64,000 nucleotides of DNA, taken from assembly GCF_964204865.1 (NCBI RefSeq), contig NC_135255.1, positions 11,189,135 to 11,253,134 of the forward strand, given 5' to 3'. Every line of letters starts with the position of its first letter. Within the stretch, counting starts at the first letter, position 1. This DNA is from Styela clava. Taxonomy: Eukaryota > Chordata > Ascidiacea > Stolidobranchia > Styelidae. Positions 12,862 to 26,377 of the stretch are shown here, in pieces. The notes under the pieces were generated by a model. That model was not told where the DNA came from and searched no databases. It saw only the letters and a list, made by a program, of their open reading frames with translations. Made by a program: the position numbers and the translations under genes.

Positions 12862-14772
12862 CACTCCTAAAATAGCACTGAAAATTTTGCAATGGTAAAG
12901 TATAGGAAGAATTTTCCAGGGATCAAAGGTCGGGGAAAGGTCCATTGAGGTGTCGCGGACTATTTTCTCACCTGCGCAAAGGAAATTCGTCGCAATCACG
13001 CGTTTATTAAAAGAGCAGACTTTTTAGAGTATAAATTTTCTGTCTCACAATATTCAACCCATTACAACGACAAGAATTTAAAATGTTTTTCTATTTTAAT
13101 TTTTTGTGTTCATGGTCACTCGCGGTTTCGTCGACTTATGACAAGATGAAAGCATTACTCTTTTAAATACCACGACAATCTACGAACATAACAATGTGAG
13201 AATATATTGCCCGATTATATTTAGTTTTGATACATATTTTTTGCGATCTTGCGAATTGTTATCGCCGTTAGAAAAATTCTACTATCTGCTATAAATTTCC
13301 AGAAAGTACATCATGATTTAGTACTTATTAAAAATGTAATTAAAGTATATAAGTAAATCAAATAAAAATATTCATCACCTTGCTTCAATACTAATTGTGA
13401 TCATTTTAATCTGCCGTTGTACTACTCAGAAAATATCATGACAATCCATGGACACAAAAATGCGTGGTAAAATGCCCGATTATATTTTGTTTTAATTCGT
13501 ATTTTTATGAAATCGACAAATCTGAGCTGTTCGTACAACACTCACGGCGCTTCGGTACTGTACGTACCAATGTGGAAGCAGTTGTAACAGCCGTTCTTTG
13601 TGACCTGGACGACTCCGACTGCACACTAGATAGATATTTATTAACAGTTCAATAACGCGGTCTTTCAAGCCCCAAGTTTGTATCTTCAATCCAGAAAATC
13701 ACACAACTCGAAGTATACAGTTGACACGGTTATCTTAATACAAACGTAAAAACAAATCAATACAAAATACTTGCAATAAATAAATAATCGTACACAATTC
13801 GGCCTTTAGAAAACCTACTCAAATTTATGAACACATTTATCAAACATAGTTAATTAACAAGTCTAACCAAATTACTATTAAATAACTTGCAGCCTTCAAA
13901 TCAGAAAGAGTTACAAATTATAACATACCGAATTTGTCTGCTATTCCAGGCTTAAATTATCATAAGTTGAACAAGAAATCATTCGTCAATGAAATCCGAA
14001 CAAATCAATTAAATAAACTATAACTGTAAAAACATCACAAAGGCAATCTAATGCTCATAAAATATCCCTAAACTAGGCCTATGTGGGGCAGCCATAATCT
14101 ACATTAATTAATCGTCCTACTGTCAAAACAGAAAGTCAAGGTCGCTGAACAATTTTAACTTATTTACAGATTACAACGAAACGTGCGCCATTCTCTGCAA
14201 AAGTAAAGCGCTATCTAAAGCAAATTACCGAAACTATCCCTGTCTAAGCGAGACATGTCTGGGCAAGCAATTGCCACGAAGACTCTCTCAATTGTTTCGT
14301 AACAAAGTGTGGAAGCACACTGTCAATCAAGGGAAATTACGGCGTCAACAATAACAAATAAATTACTACACAAGTTAAACAGACGCAATGTTAAGTCAAT
14401 ACAAAAATCAAGTGAATGCAATTCTCGATGTAACAGCAGTAAACCAAAGAATCCTAAGGGAAAATGTCCTGATACGTATACTCCGGTAGCACGCGAAATT
14501 TTGCAATTTTCAATGTCTAAAAAAACGTTTTTAATCGATCGCGGACCATCATAAACAAAACTTATGGTGTTCTCCGCTATATTTTTAGTATTTTGTATTG
14601 CCGCTTTCCAATTTAAAAAATGTAGGTTGCCACCATTCGCACCTACCAGAAATAGAACTATTTCTGAGAGCGAGAAACACCACTTAGGTATCTATCTATT
14701 CACGCGTGTACCGACACGTGTTTTTGTCGGAAATCCGCAAGTGAATTGTGAAATCCAATCGTTTGATTAAGC
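12862..14772. other. Non-coding DNA with weak repeats
   Basis: The first 100 bases (12870-12960) match 17621-17720, including the block AAAATTTTGCAATNGTAAAGTA, so the LTR element probably landed in an older dispersed repeat. Two similar blocks containing TGCCCGATTATATTT occur near 13208 and 13473. No supported gene; the small ORFs here lack family resemblance. Confidence 0.4.
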
Positions 14773-16147
14773 CAGGGGTCGCCAAACTTTTTTGACCGCG
14801 GGTCGGATATGACTCAAACTGTGTTGAAACGGGCCGGACAAATATTTTTGTTAATGCAATACAATGAATTCACAAAAGTTGGGAAATTCATTCAATTTAT
14901 TCAACAATATATATGCTATATTTCTGAAGACTCGAATATTAAATTCATTCTATACCGGTATTGCAGAATATAGATTGAGAACATGCTAGGAAAACAGTTA
15001 TACAAGATTTCTATATCTAGGCAACTATCCTGAGTTTAGCTGGTATCAAAACGTTGCAGTCATGAATTAAGAATGTTACAAAATCCGCTTTTTCGCTCCA
15101 AAATATGTACGCATCACGTCTGCTAAGTACCGTTACGCCGTGTCAGAATACCGCTCATAAAAACGATTTTTTTCATTACCGCATAAATTTCCCAACATTC
15201 GGAGCTTTTAAAAATTACGCTCCATTTATACGTCGTGCAGATTAATGATATTGTCTATGGACACCAATAAAATTTATGAGGACGTGTGTATTTCTTTCCT
15301 AACTTGATACTTACCAATTTTTATGAAATTTGTACAATCAGAACATCGTTAATTATTACCGACAATGAACCAGCACTCACTGTCAAACTAACGTGCACAA
15401 CTCCAGCGTTTATTTGCGACGATCTTTCGGCGGTATCAAGGCCGTTGCCAGAATAAAATCCTGAAATAGTCTCAATATTCAATAGATGTGACGCAGATCG
15501 AAAGACTAGTGATTAATATGTGTTCTTTTTTCATAATTATTACAGTTCTTATGAAAAAAGTAATAGGCCTACAATCTCGTGACTTGTGAAATTGGAGCAG
15601 TACGCGAGGGATTACAGTACTGTAAGCGCAACATGCACATTCGACGTTCATTTTAGCACAAGAAACGTAAACAGTTTCGTCGGAAACACGCTCCACGAGT
15701 GCATCTTTCGCAGAAAACGTTGCGTACCGGTAGAGAATTTTAGCCTATTTTGTCACAGTTATTTCTAGACTAATTTTTTATTACTACTATTAAAACTACA
15801 ACTCCTAAGGAGGCAAATGATGATTGACGTATTTGATTCATAATTAAATTTTCCAAACACAACCAAAAACTAACGAATAGCATTCAAAATCGCAAAAAAG
15901 GGAAGTATTGTTTACAACCACGACTGAAAATCTGTCAAGGTGACAAAAAAAAGGATCTAAGCGGATGCCAAAAAGCCTATTATTACGTCACTTTTATGCA
16001 TCTTGCTGATTGGCCAATGTTACGAGATAAACAAGGAAGGAATACGATGCTCGGGAAAAATTTCCCTTGGAAAAAAAAGTTGCCATTTTTGCGTGTTATT
16101 GCGGGCCGGATAAAATGACGCCGCGGGCCCTAGTTTGGTGACCCCTG
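14773..16147. mobile_element. Non-autonomous hAT-like element, 1375 bp
   Basis: The ends form inverted repeats beginning CAGGGGTCGCCAAACT on the left and CAGGGGTCACCAAACT on the right, both followed by GGGCCGG/CGCGGG-rich subterminal DNA. They are flanked by a perfect 8-bp direct repeat GATTAAGC at 14765-14772 and 16148-16155. The 8-bp duplication and CAGGGGT ends are typical of hAT elements. No transposase frame is present. Confidence 0.9.
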
Positions 16148-16440
16148 GATTAAGCGACGCGCAAGTGATCTGTCGAGTCACCGGTTACCAAATTTTGAAT
16201 GCTGTAACTAAACTAAAGAATTCCGGAAGACAAAGTGACTATCGAGTTATTCGGTTTTTACATAAATTTCGGAAATTTCATTTGCTTATGCTTTGTGTTT
16301 TCTGATACTCATGTCATTGAACGTAACTGACGAGTTTACAACTTTTCTCACAGTACCTTTGTAATTTTATAAAGTGTTTTCTGTTCTTCTTTTTTATGCC
16401 AGGAGAGTTGTTTAGATTTAGTGACCGTATGGTCCTATCT

Positions 16441-16868
16441 ATCTATCTACTTGTATGTGGGGTTTCCCCGACGGTGCAGCCAATCGTTATGTTTGACATT
16501 GTTCAATTTTAAAATGCTTAAAATGCGCTAAAATGCTTAAAGTGCACAGGCGGCGAAGCTTCACTTATTGGTTCTTGTTTGGTTTCATTAAGTAGAAATC
16601 AGTCCCTCTTGTACTTCCACGTGAGAGGAACTGATTTGGAGAGCCATGATTGTAAACCATGATATCTATCTACTTGTATGTGGGGTTTCCCCGACGGTGC
16701 AGCCAATCGTTATGTTTGACATTGTTCAATTTTAAAATGCTCCATGGTGCACCGGCGGCGAAGCTTCACTTATTGGTTCTTGATTGGTTTCATTAAGTAG
16801 AAATCAGTCCTTCTTGTACTTCCACGTGAGAGGAACTGATTTGGAGAGCCATGATTGTAAACCATGAC
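16441..16868. repeat. Tandem duplication, unit about 223 bp
   Basis: Two adjacent copies begin ATCTATCTACTTGTATGTGG at 16441 and 16664 and end near GATTGTAAACCATGA. The second copy lacks about 18 bases of the AAAATGCTTAAAATGCG stretch. Otherwise they differ at few positions, so the duplication is recent. It does not code. Confidence 0.88.
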
Positions 16869-17231
16869 CGCTCTTATTGTTTTACCTAGTAACTAAACTG
16901 GCAACGGTTACTTTGGGTATTGAACCTTGACCATTTTGACATCGGCGCGATCTCTTTCGTCGTGAGACGCTTGGAGGTAGGACGTGTGAATTTGTATCAT
17001 AACCAACCAAAGAGGTATAATTGGTCTCTCCTGTTTAATAGCACTGTATTTTACCGGATTTCTGTTTGACAGCCTTTTCACCATTATTTGACCACTATTT
17101 CACCAACTTTTGACAAAAATAAAGTGCATGTACAATCTATTATTCCAATCGCCCTCACGAGCACATCGCCATCGTATGGTGCTGGGCTGTTATATTTACA
17201 GCCATGCTTGAATATCTATCCGAGCGAACGA

Positions 17232-17350
17232 AGTGTCTGACCCGCGTCAAAAATTCAATCGTTACGTCATTTTTAACTTTTTGCTGATTGGTCATTGTTA
17301 CGGAAATAAACAAGAAAAACGATGCTCGGGGGAACATGCATACAGTTGCC
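17232..17350. mobile_element. Remnant of the 14773-16147 element family
   Basis: Blocks such as TTGCTGATTGG, CATTGTTACG, AAACAAG and CGATGCTCGGG occur in the same order as at 15985-16075 inside the complete element. The ends are missing. Confidence 0.5.
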
Positions 17351-17620
17351 GTACTGGTACCGATGTGCGACATGTGTATCCATTATTGTGAGCCATTCAT
17401 TGCTCTTGTATTTAATTAATATTGCATTTGACGTTCGTTCATTCAATGAAATAAATATTCTGATATGTCTGGACAACAGTAATTTTGAACTTTTGTAAAC
17501 GGCCTCTGGTGAAAATAATTGAGTTGCCCTGAACTAGGCTAAAATTAGGTATCAGTACCTGTGAAAGACACGTGGGTAAATATTTTTAACGAAAATAATG
17601 GTACCGAACATAACTAACTC

Positions 17621-17720
17621 CCCAAAACGTTCTCAAAATAAGAATCAAAATTTTGCAATAGTAAAGTAGGAATTCCCTGGGGTCAATGGTTGGGGAAACA
17701 TTCATTGGACAATGCTTCCT
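17621..17720. repeat. Dispersed repeat shared with 12870-12960
   Basis: CAAAATTTTGCAATAGTAAAG, GGTCAATGGTTGGGGAAA and CATTGGA align with the stretch next to the Gypsy-like element. The family is unknown. Confidence 0.45.
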
Positions 17721-17729
17721 AACAATGCA

Positions 17730-20700
17730 CCGCAACACTGTACCACGAATGTCAATTATGATAAACCATATAGGCAACGTCATCAGTCCATGATCAACAA
17801 GGACCAATTAGTAACAGAGTAATTCTACAGGGAGTAATACCGAAAACTACATCGTCAGCTGGTTTGATCTGAAAATACCCAGACGTGGGAAAATCGTCCA
17901 AATATAAAAGGAACTGAAATACGAGTCTTCGTAGTACCAAAAGTATTCATTCCATTTGCTTTGTTTATCTGGTGCGATGAGAACGTCAAAGTGTTTAGGA
18001 ATAGCAGTCTATACCCAACGTAGATTTCTTTCTTATCAAACAGCAACGCAGTCATGAATTTGTCACCGTATGTAATTTTTTTTACAACGTTTTAGAAGTT
18101 TTGAAAGTCATGTTTGCTGACTTCAAGCTCACTACCTTACCTGTTAGAAGTTTAAAGAGTCCGATAAAATGATGTTAAATTAGTTTTTTTATTTTATATT
18201 GTTTGTAAAGCAAATATGTGAATACTTTGAAACCAATTGTATAACAATGTCTGGATATTTCATAGCCTTAACGGTGAGCCATAAAAAGATCGCGTTGAAA
18301 GTTAAAATTAAAAAAGTTAAAGTTTGTAGAAAATGGAGTTTCTGTATTACTGGCATTATGACTATTCTGAAATGTTATCTAGCAAAATCTCAATAACACA
18401 GGGGTAAGTAACTCATTACAAAATAATATTATGCAATTCTGCGAAGGTACCACAGACTAGGTGACCTCCATAAGATTGAAATTAATAACAACAACAAGCA
18501 GCGTCAGCAAGAGCAGTTTTGGGCTCAAACAATTTTCATTTGTAGTACAATAGACAAAATGTTAATAATTTGGCGAACCCGGACTCCGTGTTTGCGTACC
18601 GGTTCAGGTGGGACATTGGAATAATTAACCGGTTAATCGTTACATATGTGTACATTATGACTGGGAATGGTTAACAAATTTTAGATGGTTAACGGTTACG
18701 ATTTATTTTAACTGTTAACTGACATTTCAGGTTTAAATCATCTTTATAATGTACAATTCTTTAAAAAATGATTACGTCATCGCAAATTCATCTTCCGTGG
18801 CGTTTAATTCAAAAGAATATTGCCAATTGCATTGGTGAGGACCCAATAAATATGAAAAAATAATTGAAGTACCAACATTGCTGATTATGAAAATTTGACT
18901 ATAATTAATATGAATCAGTTTTGGGCCAAAATATATTGTTCACGATTTTATTTCAAAATTGTATATTCAATATCAACCAACGAGCGCGTACTTGATGCCG
19001 TTTTCTATTCATATATCTCAAAGTAGAATATGCACATCAAACACTGAAAATTTGTCACATAAATGACATTTAATAACAGAATCGGGTTTTACTAAAATAC
19101 TTTCAAATTTCCTACCCACGTTGCATATCTCATGCTTGCAGCAGAGCGATCACAAAACTATCTCGATTCGTGAATAATCTTGAGCGATACCGGGATAAGG
19201 TCACGTGACATTGCTTTGTAACCATTGTGACGTAACAAGCTAAAATTATTAGGTGAAACGTGGTTCGTACCTGCACATGAGCGGTGAGACGGTGATCCAC
19301 CAACCACCGAGTCAATTCTGTCGAACTCGAAAAAGTCGTGATATTTTAAACAGAAGATCTATAAGTTTTATGTACAAGTTAGTACAGATGATGTGTCCAT
19401 TTATATTGCAGATGTCGCGAACATTGTCGTTTGAATTGAGAGCGGTTAAACTCTGATAACATTTCATTTTTGACATTGTCTCAACAACAGCAACAACGTT
19501 CAATTGTTGCATTCTATATAACATTTGAACACAATAATTACAGTCGCATTATATCTGACACTGAAGTAGGTTTAATGGTTTGCGGATAAAAGAAACAACG
19601 CGTTTCACACGTCAAATACAGCTGTTAGCCCGAATCAGCAGACGAATCAGAATCGAAGGTGCGTTTGTGATTTTCAGCTTTGGCTAGTTATTATAGTGGA
19701 ATTAACATAAAAAGCCACCCTAGTTGAGTCGATGAAGGCAGAAACGACAAATATGTAAGGGTATCGGTGGAGATGGGAGAAAATCTGGAAACAGGAATAT
19801 GTATAGTGTTGCATTGTCATAAATGGTAATTGCCTTGATTCTTTTTTCGAATTTCGTATAACTTATCTAAATTTCCTTGTCGCTTCGATATTTGTAACGT
19901 CTTCCGGTCAGCGTCACAAATTAAAATACATAAAGAATATCGTAGGCTAACTGTGCGAACTGAAAATGAAGTATGAGTATGATTGCCCTTTCTTTATTAT
20001 AAACAGACAGAGCATGTTAAAAGGTTTAATTTAAACTTGGCAGTTCGAGTTTATTTGAATATCGTTTTCTATAGTCATTTGGTCAAGATCGTTAAAAACG
20101 TAATTTAAATAATAATCAACACGGTTTGAGATTGAAACTATAAAGCCTTACACCAATAAATTAATTCAACACTTGGAATTCAATAAAATGCTTAGTCGTT
20201 ATCTTTTTCAATCATAATTTTAGTATTTGGTCTAATCCAGATTAAGTAACATGGTAAAGTAAACATGTAAATTATGTTACATTCCTGTAACGTTTAACAG
20301 GTTACCAACCGAAAGGCCGTCGTGTTCCAATTTGTTTTTTTAAGCTGTTTGAACAACATGCATCAGGTCATATCAACATCATGTGTAGCGTCTTTTCTGA
20401 TTATGTAGGGTTTGGTAATGCGAGACATTTATTGTTTATTTGCATATACTTCAGCATTAATTATTTCATTTGGATTTTAATAATGCTGTGGCCCCATAGT
20501 TAATTCCAAGTTCTAGAATAAAGTATTTATTGTTTCGTAGCTCATATCCGAAAGTTCAAGTACAATGTTGTTTAGCGGGGATTGAGCAAATGATTAGCAT
20601 TTAGATAAATCTACTTGTCAGAAGTAGCCTATAAATAATATCTGATCTAATAGATGTGGTTGGCTTTCCACGAAGTTGCACGCTTGGTTTGATATTAAAC

Positions 20701-21975
20701 ATAGTTTTGTTGCTGCTGTATGAGAGAGCAAAGATAGAAATATAATAATCTTTGTTATGAGCAGTTATCCGACTTAGTAAAGCCGCATAGATTAATATAA
20801 CTGACTTAGTTGCGGTCAATTGTGATATTTTAAACCAAACCTACTGGAGGGGAAGATATAAGGTATCAAAAATTAGAAATTTACACTTTAGAGTACAAGA
20901 TAGTTATAAAGCAAGGGAAAATTTATTTCGGAATTGATATAAGCTTAGAAGGGTATACTTTCCAAAATTGAGTAGGCGCGTAGATAAATTTATAGCAAAA
21001 AGATGGCAATCGAATATAATATTACTCTGTAAAAAGTTTGCCCTTGGAAGTATTTTTTCACGAATGCCATCGCAATAAAATGATAATGCGGTTTCTTGTT
21101 TTCAAAATAATATGGAATGTGAAATATAACCGCGAGCGTAGATTACGGCGGAATAACTTTGCTCGCTTAGCTGTATACTCCTAATCATCTAATTATATCT
21201 TCGCACACGCACGTTTTTTTTTTACATTTTAAGGACGTCGCATAATCGACAAAAAGCAACTATTGTGTGTACTAATTATATGTGATGTCAGTGTCAAAAA
21301 TGTACAAACACTTTGCATATTTTTTTTATAGCAAGGCTTCCCCATATTACATTACCGGAAGTTTTGAGTGCAGATGCCTACAGCAGCGAACGCGTTATAA
21401 TCTGTAAATTGTGCAACGTGAAGAATTATATAGTATATCAGCTAGCTAGGCTTCTGATCAATCAAAGATTGTTAGCAAATTCCTGTTGTTTTATTATTTA
21501 TGTTTATTGTTTAAATATTTATGTTACTTCGAGTTTTATTTAAAGAAATTAATCTATAAAACTATAAATAACGTTCGAGGTATGAGATATGTCTGATATT
21601 TAGTAACATAGTAGCAAAACTTATGCGTTTGTTCACAGTTAAAAATACAGGCTTAGATATGAAAAATTGTTACTTTCGCCACTAGAGTTTGCTACAACCC
21701 CCGTTCTTAGAAAAATACACCAGACTCGCACTTTTTCTACATTTATGCTTTTCCCGTGAATTATGAACACATACCAACGAATGACTTTGTTTATTTTTTA
21801 CATTGATCAGATAATAATGTATGAAATCATTCACGTTTGAGTGCGACTCTGAACGATCTGATTAAATATAGTCCGGCAGAATCGGGCCTTAACATTGTTT
21901 TGGGATATAAAGATTTTTTTATTGTTCAGATATAATGTCGATGACATAAATAATGATTTTTTTTAAGTTGATTTT
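17730..21975. other. Long stretch without a supported gene
   Basis: AT-rich DNA with only short, unconserved open frames on both strands. A cluster of GGTTAAC-like words at about 18620-18720 looks like a small degenerate repeat. Nothing else is recognisable. Confidence 0.4.
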
Positions 21976-22065
21976 AAGTATTCGTACCAAGATGACGCAC
22001 ATCCTGAACCCTAACCTGGTACATATACAATGTTCAGGTTGTGCGCCATGTTGGTACGAATACTT
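21976..22065. mobile_element. Foldback element, family of GGTGCTCC ends (copy 1)
   Basis: Two arms of about 34 bases (21976-22009 and 22032-22065; AAGTATTCGTACCAAGATG and its near-complement) flank a short loop. The core ACCAAGATGNCGCAC and CCTGAAC is shared with the elements at 24414, 36681, 50307 and 63659. The outer end on the right reads GGAAGCACC. Confidence 0.7.
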
Positions 22066-24413
22066 CGGAAGCACCTTTTTGTTAAAAACTATTATTTCAC
22101 AACTACATGGGTTAGTTTTGAATACATAGTAACATTGAATTTCCTTACAATGTCAGAAATTTAATTTTAGTAGAATATATGGTAGTTTATTTCACTAATA
22201 TAAGCCAAGATCCATCGACAGCATCTAGCCACTTTCTTTTGCGCTCTTCAAACTACATTTGTGTTGCCGCGAGCATTTCGTTTTCCTGCTTAAAGCTTAG
22301 GGACTTTAAAAATATTTTATTAGTTGGAATGGATTGGAATATGCGACCTTGTCTTTCACTTCGAACAAGGCCATGGAAAACCATCCACTGGTATCTAACG
22401 ACGTGTAACGTGTTTTCTTTTGGAAGAACCGGAACCTGTCAGATGTAGCATTGACTTTGGCCAAATCAATATATCCTTGTGGAGATAGAAGGTATGCGTA
22501 TGCGAAACCGAGATGTGCACCTGTTTTGCCAACATAGTTGAGTCAAACATTTTGATCACTAGTACATCACACACATTTTCCTGCGTGCTTCGGTTGTACG
22601 TAGTAACGCGCACATTTTTGCGCACATGCATCAAATTCCACTTGTTTATGGAGCTATAGGTTTTGACGAGCTTTTGTGTATAATTGCATTTCATAGAATT
22701 TGTATGCTGTTCTGAAAAATACTAGTTTCATCTTTTTCATTCATTCAAACCGCGTGTTGGAAGTAAGTTTTGTAATGTTGCTTGTTGGTTTTCAACTGGT
22801 TTGTTTATATCCATCACTTGACATCGGTGATGCCAGTAAATCTTTGTTACATAAAAATCAGTATCATCTGCAATAAAAACAACAGTACCGACTCAAATGA
22901 CAGCTGGGGGATGAATACTCATATTGTTGCTCCATCGCGTGCCTCTTACCAGTTTACATGAGTGCCAATTGGTATCTAAGCTCAGCCAGAGACAAAAAGT
23001 TTCGGACTGCGGTCGGCGTGACGAAATGTTTTTAAATATATATTCTATAAAACGATTATTTGATTGCAAATTACTGAAAGTTACGCCTTATATGTCTTTT
23101 CCCATTGCACTATTCCTTTACTGATATTCGATAATATGACGCTTATCTGACATAGTTTTTCAAGTGTGTAGAATGTAGATAGGCATAATCTTGTCCACGC
23201 TGTTCAGATGGGATTGCAAGAATATATCTAAAAATCGCTAATATTGGTTTGCAATGCGATGAAATCCCATCTTGGCTTTTCTGCCTCCCGCAATTGCTGC
23301 GTATATTTATTGGAGAAGTTCTGTGGCGTAGTTATCAAATGAAGAAAACATGAGAGTATTTTTCTACTTCTCTACTACTCTCAAACCTTCACATTTTGTG
23401 AAAACTTTTTTCCATTCAACCATTTTTTGAAACATCCCAACAACCACAATTAATTCTGTCAATAAACTTCCGAAACAAAAACATAAAATCATCAATAGAT
23501 GCATATCACCAAGTCCTAAGTAGATATTGCTAAATTGATCTTTATTTTACCATTTTTCATGTAATGCTTTTTGGTAAACCTGTTATGTATGTTGTAGTGT
23601 AACTTTTTTGGCCTCGCATTTTTGATATTTGTAGTTAGATCTCTTGGGGCTCTGTCAAACAAGTTACATACAAAATATTGGTTGTAAGTTGCAAAACATG
23701 ATCATGTTGTTGGAATAACTTGGCATTTTACCACTCGTATAGCATTCATTGTCGAGAATATTAATGATATCATAAAATCTAAAACCCGTTTTCGCGAATT
23801 TTTTGTTGTAGCTCAATTCGAGGGACAGCATGACAACAGGCAAGAGAAGCACGATCGCTTTTTTTTTAGTTTATGACAGGGTTTCTTAAGAGGGGACCCC
23901 GGTCTCCTTGGAGGCCACTGATCGGTTATCTGGTAGCACGAACAAACAGATGGAAATGCGAATATATAATAACAATGTATTTTTATAGAAGAGAAGAAGC
24001 AAAAGTGTTGAGAGTCTTTGGTAGTTTGAAAAGCATTGGGATGGAACATAAGAATGAACTACATTCTTTCCCGTGGATATACTATAAAATGTAGCAATTT
24101 TCTCATACTTGTTCTCGTGATAGCATTATCTTTCAGTGCATCGTCGTGATCATCCCGGTGCACAACAATCCTTGCTATCAAATAATTTACTGTTCTCCAA
24201 CGGGTGTATATCCTATTGAACCACTGCCGGCTGCATTAGCAGGCTTGTATTGTTAATTGCAACAAAAGCGGGTATTTTGAAATAGCACTCTTTATTTTAC
24301 GCGTATGTTTCAACGGTATTTCAATATATATGGGTTGCGATCCAAACCTGGGTTCAACAAATACCTAAGAGATATTGATTTTTTTTCTAGTAAATTTGGT
24401 GCTTCTGTAGTTT
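22066..24413. other. Non-coding stretch
   Basis: I see no gene and no clear repeat. Short open frames on both strands overlap one another and lack family resemblance. Confidence 0.4.
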
Positions 24414-24490
24414 GTGCACCAAAATGGCGCACAACCTGAACATAGTATTGTACCAGGTTACGGTTCAGGTTGTGCGCCATTATGGTGCAC
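24414..24490. mobile_element. Foldback element (copy 2)
   Basis: Arms 24414-24441 and 24463-24490 pair (GTGCACCAAAATGGCGCAC and its partner), with the same ACCA-ATGGCGCACAACCTGAAC core as the other copies. The outermost bases are eroded. Confidence 0.65.
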
Positions 24491-25216
24491 ATATTTGACG
24501 AAAAACAATAACACAAATATCAAGCCATAAAAAAAAAATTGCTCAAGGCTGCAAACTCCACATTCATGTAGAAATGATGGGCAATGACACCAAGATGAAT
24601 AATCACAAATAAAAAAACTTTATGTCTGAAAACAAGGTTGGGCCCAAAAAGGCCCCTTATCTGCCGGACTAATAAATTTATCACCAAGTTTAGGAATTTA
24701 TAATGTGTATCGCATTAGATATGACTAATTATTTCTTATTTTAAAACATTGCATGCAATTTTCCCACAAGGCAATGACTGCAACGCACCATTCTTACCAC
24801 TGTGTAGGCTACTTGCCGCCTAATTATTTCCGGCATCGGCGCGATAAAAGCACACGTTGCAAGGTTACAGCAATCATTCTAAATTCAACGCGATAGTGCA
24901 AGCCAGGTATATCGGAAAGTGGAAAGGTGTTTTGGATTTGGCTTCTGCTATAGTGTGACATACGCAAATAAAAAAAGAACGCAACATAATCACACTCAGG
25001 TAATTGCTTTTGTGAACACCCACGGGTGTCGGCTAGACTGTTCGTCCGGCGTTTTTAGTGTTAGTGCTAGTTCATTTCCCACTGAATTTGCTTGTATTCA
25101 TAGAACAAGCCACCTTAGCCCAGGTAGACCTTCTTCTATGTTTATGAGCGATACAAATAACAACCCTATATTCAAGCTTGCTACCAAGGTTTCCTAGGAT
25201 GTCACATTCAAGGAGC

Positions 25217-26240
25217 GAAAGTTTAATAAGGAAATTCGTGTACTCTTTCCAGTTTTTTGTCTTTCTTTCTTGTGAATCGTTGCCAATTTCAACAGCACAA
25301 CAATCTGGATGATATTTATTGTGGCAGCAACTTTTCAAATTTTTTCGATGACTACGTTCGAAACAATGGTTCGAATAATAAGTAGATGTTTTTGAAATAG
25401 GTTTCCTTTTCGAATACCGTGTGATACGTCAGATTCCATTTTATTAAAGGTAACAATATAGCAAGGACATGACGAATGACTTTGTGTGACATTGCCGTAT
25501 TTCACGTACGCAAATACACCATATGATCTCCTTTTAATAAGCGTGGCAATCATTAATGCGGTATTATACGATATGAAAATTAGTTGAGTAAATTTGTGTG
25601 CTCTGCTCCGTTTTTGTTTTTTCTTTCTTGTGAGTCGTTGCCAATTTCAACAGCACAACAATCCGGGTGGTATTTATTGTGAAAGTGTTGCTTGGCAGCA
25701 ACCCTCAAATTTATTTGATGACTTCACTCCGTTCAATACAATAGTTTGAATAATGAGTAGATGTATTTAAAGTAGTTCTTCTTTTTGAATATCTTGTGAA
25801 ACGCCAGTTTCCACTTCATCGAAGGTAACAATACCGAGGACATGGCGTATGACTTTGTCTGACATTGCACGTACACAAATACACCATATGATCTCTTAAC
25901 TTTAATACGGTATTATACAATGTGAAAACTAAATAAGTAAATTTGTGTGCTCCGTTCAGTTTTGGTTTTTCTTTCTTGTGAGTCGTTGCCAATTTCAACA
26001 GCACACAATCCAGGTGGTATTTATTGTGAAAGTGTTGCTTGGCAGCAACTCTTAAATTTATTTGATGACTCCGTTCGAAACAATAGTTCAAATAATGATG
26101 AGATGTTTTAAAAAAAGGTTATCCTTTTCAAATATCTTGTGATACGCCAGTTTCCATTTCATCAAAGGTAACCATAGCGAGGATAGGGCAAATTATATCG
26201 TATGATCTCCTTTTATTATAAGCGTAACAATCATTAATAC
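25217..26240. repeat. Three tandem copies of a 350-bp unit upstream of uridine phosphorylase
   Basis: The block CGTTGCCAATTTCAACAGCAC recurs at 25278, 25636 and 25984, giving periods of 358 and 348 bases. Around each lie TTTCTTTCTTGTGA, TATTTATTGTG, GCAGCAAC, TTTGATGAC and GGTAACNATA in the same order. The copies differ by substitutions and short gaps. The array ends about 140 bases before the uridine phosphorylase start codon, so it may carry promoter elements. Confidence 0.85.
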
Positions 26241-26377
26241 AATATGGTGAAACTGGGCCTTCAATTGGATATCATTTATTATCAATTTTCATAAATGTAT
26301 TTTCAATTGGTGAATAGAATTAATTTGCAATTTGATCTTCTATATGTTCCATTTAGGCCTAAAATTAGGACGTAATT

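Noticed and set aside
22395-22694. 99-codon - strand ORF
   Set aside because: No recognisable domain, ordinary composition, no splice context.
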